A stretch of 64,000 bases of DNA. It comes from Dactylorhiza incarnata (Eukaryota > Streptophyta > Magnoliopsida > Asparagales > Orchidaceae). The notes beneath the pieces were generated by a model. That model ran no database searches, was not told the origin of the DNA, and saw only the letters and a list, made by a program, of their open reading frames with translations. The stretch covers positions 9,114,001 to 9,178,000 of the forward strand of contig JAWHQI010000064.1 of NCBI GenBank assembly GCA_033032865.1, read 5' to 3'. A program made the position numbers and the translations under genes. The stretch's first letter is position 1; the number at the start of each line of letters is the position of its first letter. Below, piece after piece: positions 34,751 through 44,618 of the stretch.

Positions 34751-35032
34751 CTATAACCTGATCTTTATTAGCTGATGGCTCTTGTGGCTGCTCCCCCTCA
34801 GATGGGGCATCAGATGAACCTTGTGAAGGTAATGACCACAGGGCTGGTGCATTTTCAGGAATGTTTCTTATTCTTTCTTCAAGACTGAAGATAATTGTGT
34901 CAATCTAACCTTGTAAATTTTGAGGTGATGGTCTTGTGTTCACATCATCATCATTGATTTATGCAATATCAATGGGTGATGGTTCTTGTTGATATTCACC
35001 CTCAGATGAAGCACAGACCAGTTCTTGAGGAT

Positions 35033-35119
35033 CTGGGGTCCACATTAATTAAATGTCATATTTGACTAACTATTGTTATTAGATATGATTAATGAGTTAG
35101 GAGGAGTTGAATTAGTTAC
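35033..35119 (-). other. Intron 1 of env-like gene, element A (87 nt, phase 1)
   Basis: Donor TTTTG|GTAACT, acceptor GGACCCCAG|ATCC. Retention gives a stop two codons past the donor. Element D has an intron at the matching position (46152-46221). Confidence 0.72.
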
Positions 35120-36180
35120 CAAAAGTTATGACTTTGTCCAGCTGCAGTGGATGGACAGGTTCAGTTGGCTGGTCATTTGGTGTAGCCTCTTTGTCAAGAA
35201 TGTTGTGTGACCTAATGTCAGCACCAACATCTTCATCTTTTTTTGAATGATCAAACTCAGAATTGGACATGATCAGCCTTGTTTTCTTAGAAGATGATGG
35301 GGTTGTCTTCTCTTTTCTTTTAGTTTCAGAGGGCTGACTCATAAGCAATACCCTGATGAATCTTTCTAAAGTCTTGATGTCCATTCTCTTGAGATAGTGA
35401 AGATTTGCTCCTTTGGATGTGTTGAACTTTTCAGGGTGCGTTTGCAGGAGGTATAATGAGAGAATTCTTCCCATATTGGGTGCCTGAAGGCATTCCTTAA
35501 TTCTTTGAAAGATGACCTCTCCCCAAGAGGTTTTCTTTTTCAGAATTATTCTTGTCATGAGGTCAAACATGTACTGTGAGATTGTATCATGAGACCCTGG
35601 TTTGCAAAGAATGGCTTTTCCCACAATATCTGATAAAAGTTTTCCCTTTTGGTTGAAAATTTTCCTCTTCAATGGGCCAATTTTGGCATCATTGTACTTA
35701 GTCCATTTTAGAGCCTTTTTCTTGTCTTTTTCAGAGATGTCATCCTCCTCACTTGGACCGCAGGATGGAAGATGTTATGCTTTTTGTAGTTTTGTTGGGG
35801 TTATCTTGATTCTATCTTCTCCAATATTTGACTTGAGGGAGCATTTGGAGGTGGACAACTTGAAATTGCCAAACCATTCCAGAACTTCAGTTCTGAGAAA
35901 GGCACAGGGTTCAGATAGTAGAAATTCCAGGCCTTGGTCTTCTAGGAGTTGAATCACTCCCTTAATTTCATCTGGAGCATGGGCAAACCCATGCCTTACT
36001 ATCTCATATCCATCAAGAAGATCTTTAGAGCTTTTGGGAGCCATTGCAGTGGTGGAGGAATGCGCTGGGATGGAAGAGTAGGTGATTCATCTTGGCGGCT
36101 GGAAGAGAAGAGTCGTGTGCTTTTCACTAATCAGATTGGCTCTTATAATTGTAAGTGTAAATGGAACTACATCATAAAGC

Positions 36181-36440
36181 TGAGTTCGTCGAACACAAAC
36201 TGAGTTCGTCGAACACAAAGCTGAGTTCGTCGAACTCAAACTGGAGTTCGTCGAACACAAAGCTGAGTTCATCTGAAACTACATCATAAAGATGAGTTCG
36301 TTGAACTCAAACTGAAGTTTGTCGAACTGAAGACAAAATCTGCTAAACTGGCTAGAAGACTGAATTCGTCGAGCTGAGGAGCAGTTTCGTCGAACTGAAA
36401 CACGACGTTCGTCAAACCCAGGAAAGAGTTCGTTGAACTG
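36181..36440 (-). repeat. GTTCGTCGAAC array upstream of the env-like gene of element A
   Basis: About ten copies or near-copies of TTCGTCGAA, often within GAGTTCGTCGAACACAAA, lie in the spacer between the pol stop and the env-like ATG at 36044. A TATA-like AATTATAAGA (36150-36141) lies between the array and the ATG. The motif is not that of the A LTR but is the motif of the solo LTR at 48111-48854. The spacer 36441-36631 holds nothing else I can identify. Confidence 0.8.
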
Positions 36441-36631
36441 AGACTTTTCCTAGCTGTCTAAGTGCAACCTGAAGCTCAGTTGAAACAGATTGTTCTGGTT
36501 AAGCTGAGCATACAACTTTAAAATTATTAGAGATAGGATTACTTGAATGCCTAATCATGTCTCTCATAGGGTTGATGTGTCAACATTTCAAGTTATATCA
36601 AATTAAGATTGGAAGAATGAAGTGTTTTACA

Positions 36632-39600
36632 CTATTCTACATTTAACATTCCTAGTTCAATCTTGAAGGCATTAAACTTGGCCTCATCCAATGGCTTAGT
36701 GAATATATCAGCCACTTGACTGTCAGTGGGGACAAATTCAAGGCAGATATCTTGAGATTCTACATGTTCTCTTATAAAATGATTTCTTATTTCTATATGC
36801 TTAGTCCTGCTGTGAGAGACAGGATTCTTATCAATAGAGATAGCACTGGATGAGTCACAATAAAGAGGAGAGTTACTTACCTTGTGGTTGTAGTCCTCTA
36901 GCTGGTGTTGAATCCACAATACATGTGCACAACAACTCCCTGCAACACTGTATTCAGACTCAGCATTAGAGATAGCCACACTTGTCTGCTTTTTGCTGCT
37001 CCATGATATCAACCTTCTTCCTAGGAATTGACAGGTGCCACTTGTGCTTTTCCTGTCTTCTTTGTAGCCTGCAAAATCTGCATCTGAAAATCCAGTTAGT
37101 TCAAAATCATTGTTCTTAGGGTACCAAAGGCCAAGTTATAGGCTGCCTTTAAGGTATCTCAGAATCCTCTTTCCAGCTGAGTAGTGAGATTCCTTAGGAC
37201 ATGTCTGGTACCTAGCACACACACATATAACATACATAATATCTGGTCTACTAGCAGTTAAATATAACAGTGATCCAATGATGCACCTATACATGGATTC
37301 ATCAAAGGCCTTGCCCTTCTCATCCTTGTCCAGGGAAATGTTAGACCCCATGGGAGTTTTCATGGTGAAAGCTGATTGAATCCCAAACTTCTTGATAAGC
37401 TCCCTAGTGTACTTGGTCTGAGAAATGAATATACCTTCATCAGACTATTTTACTTGGAGGCCTAAAAAGTACTTTAGCTCTCCCATACTGCTCATCTCAA
37501 ACTCCCACTGCATTAGGTTGGCGAACATTTTGCAGAGGTTGTCATCAGTAGACCCAAATATTATGTCATCAACATATATTTGGACTAGGAGACACTTGCC
37601 CCTAGTTTCCCTAAGAAATAATGTGATATCTATCTTTCCCCTCAATAACTTGTTCTTAATGAGAAAGCTAGACAATGTCTCATACCAAGCCCTGGGGGCT
37701 TGCTTAAGACCATAAAGAGCTTTCCTAAGTATGTAAAAATGACTAGAGAGGGTAGGATGTACAAAACCTGATGGTTGCTCAACATATACCTCTTCCTTCA
37801 AGTCACCATTGAGGAAAGCTGATTTGACATCCATTTGATACACTTTGAACCCCTTATGGGCAGCATAGGCAAGGAATAGCCTAATTGCTTCCAACCTTGC
37901 AACTGGGGCAAAGGTTTGATCAAAGTCTATCCCTTCTTCCTGTCTATACCCCTTGGCCACCAGCCTTGCCTTGTTCTTTATGATTGTGCCATTTTCATCT
38001 AACTTGTTCCTATAAATCCATTTGGTACCTATGATATTGTGTCCTTGAGGTTTTGACACCAATTTCCATACATTGCATCTCTTGAATTGTAGAAGTTCTT
38101 CTTGCATAGCTTGAATCCAAAAGGTGTCTTGGTTGGCTTCTTCAAATTTCTTGGGCTCCATTTGTGATAGGAAGCTCAAGAATAGGGCTTCATTATGAGC
38201 CATGCTTCTGGTTAATACACCTTGATTCTGATCTCCAATTATTTGTTCTCTTGGATGATCCCTTAGATGTCTTACAGCTGTAGGCAGTATGTTCTCAGCT
38301 TGCTGTGCTGTTTCTGCTGGTTCAGCAGTGTCTTCATCAGCATTGACTTCTTCCTCTTCAGGGATGGCAGCATCAGAATAAGCTTTGTTGCTGCTGGGTG
38401 TGTCTTGTATAGACATCCTTTCCAAATCCTGTTCATTTCCTGCCAAGACAGAAGATCTAGACCAGCCCTTATATATTAGGCTGGTCTCATCAAATACTAC
38501 ATGCAAAGACTCCTCTACAACATGAGTTTTCTTGTTATACACTCTATAAGCTCTACTATGTGAGCTATAGCCAACAAGAACACCCACATTGCATTTCTCT
38601 GCAAACTTTGTTAATTGAGATTTTCCATTGTTTAAAATGTAGCATTTGGAGCCAAAGATTCTAAAGTATGTAATTGTAGGTTGTTTGCCTTTCAGAATCT
38701 CATATGGAGTTATTCCATGAACCTTATTGATGGAAGCTCTATTGAGAACATGACATGCAGTATTGACTACCTCATCCCAGAAGTATTCTGGGAGTGAGGA
38801 GTCACTAAGCAGTGTTCTCCCAGCTTCTATCAAAGTCCTATTCCTCCTCTCAGCCACACCATTTTGTTATGGAGTCCTTGGGGAGGAGAACTCTTGGGTG
38901 ATACCATATTCTTGATAAAACCTTGTCATAGGTTCAGATTTAAAATCTGTGCCATGGTCAGTTCTAGTCCTGACCACAACACATTGCAAGTCATTCTGAA
39001 TTGCTTTGACATGAGTTATAAAGATATTTAGAGTATCATACTTCTTCTTTAGGAAGAATACCCATGGATATTTTGAGTGATCATCAACAATCACCAAAGT
39101 ATACAACTTCCCACCTAGGCTCTGAATTGGCAAAGGACCAAACAAGTCCATATGCAAGAGATAAAGACATCTTTCAGTGTCTTTGGAGCCAATACTTTTA
39201 AAAGTGGCCCTTGTTTGCTTACCCATTTGGCAAGCATGACAGGGACCATTTTTAATACATTTTATATTAGGACTATTCCTAACAAGGTTTTTAGAGAATA
39301 GTCTATACATTGTCTTGTAGTTAATGTGAGCAAGTCTCTTGTGCCATTGAACACAAAGGGACTCATTCTCATTAGCTACTAGACAAACAGATGTAATAGA
39401 ATTACTACATATAAAGTCTAAGCAATAAACATTCTCACTCCTAGTGCCTGAGAGAATGGTCTCTAAGTCTTTAGACTTTTTAATCAAGCACTTGTCATTA
39501 TGGAATTCAATGACATATCCTAGATCACATAGTTGACTTATGCTTACTAGGTTGTGTTGCAACCCTTCAACATAAGCTACCCTTGTAATTGAGACTATGC

Positions 39601-39781
39601 CATTGGAGATCATACCATACCCTTTGGAGATTCCCTTTTCTGACCCCCCAAAGATAACTTTGGTTCCATTCTTCACAGCCTTGTAGTCCTGTAGAAGATT
39701 TTTGGTTCCTGTCATGTGCCTTGAGCACCCACTGTCCAAGTACCAAATTTGGTTGAGGCTGGTACTTAAACTATCCTGCAA
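36632..39781 (-). pseudogene. pol of element A (protease, integrase, RT, RNase H), three stops
   Basis: A single frame from 39781 to 36632. Protease [14 protein letters not shown]. Integrase zinc region (WHKRLAHINYKTM ... CHACQMGKQ) and core (MDLFGPLPI, VDDHSKYPW, RTDHGTDFKS). RT with [26 protein letters not shown] and YVDDIIFGS. RNase H ends SRTKHIEIRNHF and [11 protein letters not shown]. Three nonsense codons (about 38866-38858, 37447-37445 and 37138-37136) and no frameshift. At least two are Gln-to-stop. It is the closest relative of element B pol in this window. Confidence 0.92.
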
Positions 39782-39789
39782 AAAGGAGT

Positions 39790-40928
39790 TTAGTTATCCT
39801 TAGGAGCCCAAATAGCTTTGGGTCCTAGGTACTTGTTAGCATGATGAAATGACCTTACACTAGCTGCACCCTTTGCAGGAAGGCTCATCTTTGCACATGA
39901 CACATTAGGATTGTGCCTACAGTCTATGGCAAACTGTCCTACTTTACCACAGCACCAACATTCATGAATGTTGTATCTCCTCTTTTGAACATTTCTAGAG
40001 GGGTGTGCAGCACAGTCCACATGTTCAGGAGGAGAGACAACAACTTTTCTCTTGTTTCTTTCAGCAAGGATTTGGCTAAAAGTCAATCTGTGGACAGTCT
40101 TAGTGGTCTTTGTATTAATGACATCAACTTTCTTTGGCTTTTGGGCAATGCAAGTTTTGATGGCATTAGACACTGAGCAATTAGACATGTCCACTGATTT
40201 GACAGCAGTCATGTTCTTGGCTGAATCAACCTTAAAAGGGCTTGCTTTCTTATTCTTGAATGAAGGGGCTGATGTACCAAATACAAATGGTCCAGGTTGG
40301 GCCATTTGAATTTCCTCACGGGGAGCCTTCATAGCACTCAATCCCATTCCATTTCTTCCACTATGGGAAGGAGTGTTTTCCTTCCTATAGGTACTTCCAT
40401 TCTTCCAGTGACCATACATGCTTTCATGGTCATACCTGTTGGAAGGGAGTAATACCTTTTGAAAGGTGGTTTGAGGCATAGCCTTACCCCTGCTCTTTTC
40501 TCCACTCCCTTCTCCTGCTTACATTTTATTGAATCCTAGTCCTCTCCAATTGGATTGAGAAGAGAAGGAGTCAATAATAGGGAGCACAGATTTTGGCTTG
40601 GAGAATTAAGCCACTAGGCTTCTTTCTTTCACAAGCTTCTCCTCAAGATCCTTGATGACCTTGTTCTTCAGGGATATGGTGCTCATATGGGTGATAGTTA
40701 TCCCCTTCAGATGGCTAATTTCCCTATACATCTGACTCATCTTGGTAGAAGATTCAGTGCATCTTGTTTTTCCATCTTAAGGGAGTCAATCTCTTGGGCT
40801 TGCCTCTTGGCTAGCTTTTCGCTCCTTTTCAGAGCTTCCAAAAGAGCATCATACTTGTCAATCAATTGATTGACATCTACCTCAGCTTCTGAATCACTTC
40901 CACTAATTGATGAAGGTGCTCCAAATTC
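39790..40928 (-). pseudogene. gag of element A, C-terminal part only
   Basis: The frame 40479-39790 corresponds to the last 230 residues of element B gag, including a knuckle CWCCGKVGQFAIDC in which the histidine is replaced by Q, and the same GPKAIWAPK end. Upstream to 40928 is a degenerate coiled-coil part with several stops. The N-terminal gag domain and the primer site are missing. The break is at the filler segment 40929-41010. Confidence 0.82.
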
Positions 40929-41010
40929 TGGGCTTCAGATGGATAAAGCTTGTCAATATCCTTACACACCTGACCATGGCTTATCCAGGCATTTAGTATG
41001 ATGTCCTTGG
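40929..41010 (-). repeat. 82-bp filler copied from the env-like gene at the broken 5' end of element A
   Basis: It matches about 2465-2550 in the env-like C-terminal segment, in the same orientation. It joins gag directly to a truncated LTR. At the matching place the main copy has lost one C and gained a TAG that this copy does not have. Confidence 0.8.
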
Positions 41011-41322
41011 ATAGATGGTCAGCCGTCTCAGCGGTTGCTTGTCCCGTCTTAGCAGATCCGCTAAGACAGACAGTTGTCTCAGCGGTTTTCTTCTATCTGC
41101 AGCTCAGCTCGCCCAGACACCTTCTCTGCGGCTCCTAGTCTTGTCTCAGCAGTTCAGCTGAGACAGAGAGCTCGTCTCAGCAGATCATACATTACACTAT
41201 GGTGTGCCCTAGTCCTGCATACTTATGAGATAGAAATAGAGTTTATCAAATATAACTTGTACTTAGCATTGAGTGTGAGGTCTCTTCAAATCAAGGGAAC
41301 ATTGAAGGTTATTTTCCCAACA
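41011..41322 (-). repeat. Truncated 5' LTR of element A (first 312 bp)
   Basis: It matches 1466-1776. It ends CCCAACA at 41322, followed by the ATTTT duplication. The remaining 920 bp, including the TATA box, are deleted, so A lacks its promoter. Confidence 0.9.
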
Positions 41323-42790
41323 ATTTTAAACTAAAATTTCATTAAGATCAAAAGTTAAGTTAAGAATAAATTCTAGGAGGAGTTAAGTCCTTAATTATGA
41401 TGATGATTTGAAAAGAGGAGGAGTGTTTAGGCAAGGACTTCTCAAGATAATTAATTAGCAAATAAAATTGTAGAAATTATAAAACTAAATTAGATTAAAA
41501 TTATAAGAACTATATCTTAAGAGAAACTTAAGGAAAAGTAACCTACCAAATATTGCTCTCTCTCCATAACTTAAAATAAAACTAGATCAAAGATATTGAC
41601 TAAGGGGGGTTTACAAAGCTTGGCATAAGAAGAGATCTTAGCAAGGAGGTGATGAATTTTATCCTCTCACCCCACTATTTTTTTTTCTTTTTTTTTGTAT
41701 ATGTTTAGGAGTAATGAATTTTATCCTCTTACTCCATGTCATATAATCTTTTAAATTCTCTTCTAATAAAAACTCAAAATGTATATGTTTAGGAGTAATG
41801 AATTTTATCCTCTTACTCCATGCCATATAATCTTTTAAATGATTTTGGCTGCATATGTTTAGGGAATAATGAATTTAATCCTCTTATTCCCATGCATATG
41901 ATCTTTTAAAACACTCTTTTTATGCCATCAAAAGGGGTAGGGTAGGAATAATTTCTAGTTTATAAATTAAATTATATTGAGATCAAATTTAAGTAAATTT
42001 AAATTTCCTAAGATCTAAAAAGCTATAAGAAAATATAATAAAAATCTAAATAAGTTTAGCAAATTTACTACAAAATGAAGCCATTTAAAATAAAAAGAAA
42101 AGTCGTGCTAAAAAAATTCTCTAATCAAGCTCAAATCATAAAATGATTCTTAAAACAAGATTACTTAAAATTTAGATTTAACAAACTATGATAAAAAAAA
42201 TTAGCCAATAAAAAACATAAAAATGCTTATAAATATTCTCAACTAAATTTCTATGAAATCATAAAAACAACAAGTAGGGGATAAATAATTTTTTTTGTTT
42301 TTGTTCTAAGTTTTTCTTTTTTTTTGGAATTTTTGATATTATATTTTTTTTATAATAAAAGAAAGGAAACTAGTTTTAAACCTAAAAATTTTTTGTTAAC
42401 TCTTGGACTTCCCGAGGTATACCCTATGAAGGGTTCTCAACGGTACTAAGAGGTGAGATGGGATGATAGCCCAAACATCCTTTTCCAAGATATAAATTTT
42501 CGATTTTCTGATTTTTTTTTTTTGAATTTTTGGGTTTTGAAAGTGCTTGAATAAAAGAAGACATAAGAAAATATATATATTTTTTATGAAAATTTTCTAA
42601 TTTAAAAACTAAAAACTATTTACACCCTCATACTTAAAGTTAAACACTATCCCCAATGTTTAAAACTAAGTGTGAAGTAAAAGAAAAAGAAAAAGCAAAT
42701 AAAGTGCAAGACAAAGCAAAAAGGAATGCAAAATCAAAGAAGAAGGAAGAAGGGCTTCCCTAATTTTGATGTTGCGGGGGAAGTGACGGT
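41323..42790. other. AT-rich right flank of element A, no gene seen
   Basis: Continuation of 1-544 across the insertion. Very AT-rich, with many T and A runs. A GC-richer strip around 42405-42465 is of unknown origin. No coding signal. Confidence 0.6.
41697..41910 (+). repeat. Three direct copies of a roughly 60-bp AT-rich unit
   Basis: Copies at 41697-41755, 41781-41839 and 41852-41910 share TATGTTTAGGAGTAATGAAT followed by TTATCCTCTTACTCC and CATATAATCTTTTAAA. A partial fourth copy lies at 41648-41674. Period is about 84 then 71 bp. Confidence 0.8.
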
Positions 42791-44074
42791 TGATAGTTTA
42801 TATAGGTGTAGTCAATAATACCTAGAGGGGGGTGAATAGGTTTTACTTATTTTCTTTATCTAATCCTAATGTATTTAGCTGCAGAAAACTCAATCATAGA
42901 AAGCACACAAGGATTTATAGAGGTTCCTCAAGACAGGGTGTCTTGAGTAATCCTCTTTCCCCCTTCACCTTTCTAACAGTGAGTTAGACAAGGCCACAAA
43001 CTCCAATCTCAGCTCCTTGAGCTTACACCACAAGTTCCTCAGAACTTCTCAGATCAAGAGTGATCCTACCTCAGGTACAGCAGCCCTACACTCAGGCTCA
43101 GTATCCCTACGCCTTAGGCACAGCAGCCCTATAACTCAAAGTTATGCAACTCCTACCACTCAGAAATCCCATAGATTTCCTACCTCAGACCTATCAAGAA
43201 GTCCTACCACTCAAGCTGTCAACATAGCTTTACACATTGGCTCAACAACCTTTGACTCACGCAACAATGCCTTACAAAGATATAATAGAGTTTGAACTAA
43301 ATACAGAAGACAAAAGATTTACTCTTAGGTCTTCTGAATCCTTTCTTCAGATCTAAAAAACAGCAGCTTCAGATTTGAATCACCTTGATCTTCTCCTTCA
43401 GCAAAGCAGAAGATCAACTTGCACTTCTTGAGTTGGTACAGGAAGAGCTAACTAATCTCCCTTAGAAGATTAACTTCAGCTTCAGAGAACAACTTCAACT
43501 GGCTGAAACGTGAATGCTCGATTGCGGCGTGCAGCAAAAGCTTTTCAATAGAACAGTTTTTGTTGTTGTGCCCTAGCTTCTTCTTTTATACCTTCAGAAG
43601 GCTTCAACGATTATATCGATCCTCCTGACACAGTATGGGGCAGATTGGAGTTGCTTTTCCCTTTCTATTGTCGTTTGCGCCAAAAGCAGATCCCGTCAAC
43701 ACATTTGGATCTGTCTCAGCGGTTGGGCTGAGACAGCTTCCAGTCTCAGCGGTTGGGCTGAGACAGCTTCCAGACTCAGCGGCAGCTTCAGTCCCCTTCT
43801 CAGCGGTTGCTCCAGTCTCCTTCTCAGTGGATCCACTGAGATGGCTCCTCGTCTCAGCGGTTCTGACCCTTCATCTCAACGGTTCTGCTGAGACAGATCT
43901 TCATCTTCTTGTAGATGATTTCTTCTTATTTAAGGCCATGTTTGGCCCCTCCTTTTGAGTTACCTGTGCCTGTATATCCTACACAAATATAGCTTTGTTA
44001 AATACAATATATCCTTAGCATTGAGAGTGATGCCTCTTCAAATCAAGGTAATATTGAGGGCAATATACCCAACA
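42791..44074 (-). repeat. 3' LTR of element D
   Basis: This 1284-bp LTR reads TGTTGGGTAT on the minus strand and ends TATCA at 42791, like the LTR of A. It has a TATA box at 43583-43592 (minus GGTATAAAAGAA), a CTCAGCGG array, and a 6-base G run at 42827-42832. Confidence 0.9.
43713..43893 (-). repeat. U3 palindrome array of element D (GTCTCAGCGG...CTGAGAC)
   Basis: About eight motif copies, including two tandem copies of GTCTCAGCGGTTGGGCTGAG and a perfect palindrome TCTCAGTGGATCCACTGAGA near 43823-43842. The array edge is 121 bp from the TATA box, exactly as in A. Confidence 0.82.
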
Positions 44075-44088
44075 ATCTCCCCCATATT
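44075..44088 (-). other. Polypurine tract of element D
   Basis: The minus strand reads AATATGGGGGAGAT next to the LTR start. The stretch 44089-44618 is non-coding with several CCCCCTTTCTCC runs (purine-rich on the element strand) near 44193-44250. Confidence 0.78.
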
Positions 44089-44618
44089 TGAAGAAGACAG
44101 AACATCCCCAATGCTAAGGTACATAAACATCAAAAACATATTTTGATCTGAAGCAAAGGCCCTAACACCCTAGGCATTTGCACTGGCCATTTCTCCCCCT
44201 TTCTCCCCTTTCTCCAGCATTGGTACTGGCTCTATCTCCCCCTTTCTAGTTTCTTCAACCTTAACCTTCTATGGAAAGAGGGATAACATCTATAGATCCC
44301 TTTGGATCAACCTATAGGCTAACCTATATACTCTTAGCATTTGCCAACTTCCCCTCAACCTGAGCAAGGAATTTACTCCCCCTCAACTGGAGAGCTATTT
44401 TCTGTAATAGCTGATCCATTTCAATTTGAACATCCCATTTAAGCTACTGAATACTAAAGATAATAAATACATAGTACATATATCAATAGTAACAAACACA
44501 ATATTATGATCAGAATATGAAATATCATTTCACTTTAAATGTTCAGTACAGACATTTAAAAAAAATTCAACTTATAGTTGTACATTCAATCCAAAAAAAT
44601 ATTTCAAGGCTGGTTCTT

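Larger units (their letters stand above)
34352..36044 (-). pseudogene. env-like gene of element A, N-terminal segment with three introns
   Basis: ATG at 36044 (MAPKSSKDLL) opens a frame homologous to the N-terminus of the element B protein (plant transposon-protein-like; SWGEVIFQRIKE, NMGRILSLYLL). One frame runs to 35120. The coding frame then continues in four exons separated by introns of 87, 67 and 67 nt, all phase 1, through acidic SEGE-rich linkers to 34352, where element C is inserted. Nonsense codons: TAA 35777-35775, TAA 34961-34959 and TAG 34907-34905, all of the kind made by C-to-T change of Gln codons. No frameshift is needed once the introns are removed. Function unknown. Confidence 0.82.
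545..41322 (-). mobile_element. Element A: SIRE/Maximus-like Ty1/copia retrotransposon with env-like gene, host of two nested insertions
   Basis: The outer boundaries start TG and end CA on the plus strand, with a perfect 5-bp duplication ATTTT at 540-544 and 41323-41327. Read on the minus strand the order is truncated 5' LTR (41322-41011), gag (40928-39790), pol (39781-36632), palindrome array, env-like gene (36044-2173), polypurine tract and 3' LTR (1776-545). The env-like gene is split by element C (23347-34351) and element G (3110-23058). The remaining A sequence is about 9.8 kb. All genes carry nonsense changes, so it is non-autonomous. It is the oldest layer of the nest by position. Confidence 0.9.
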
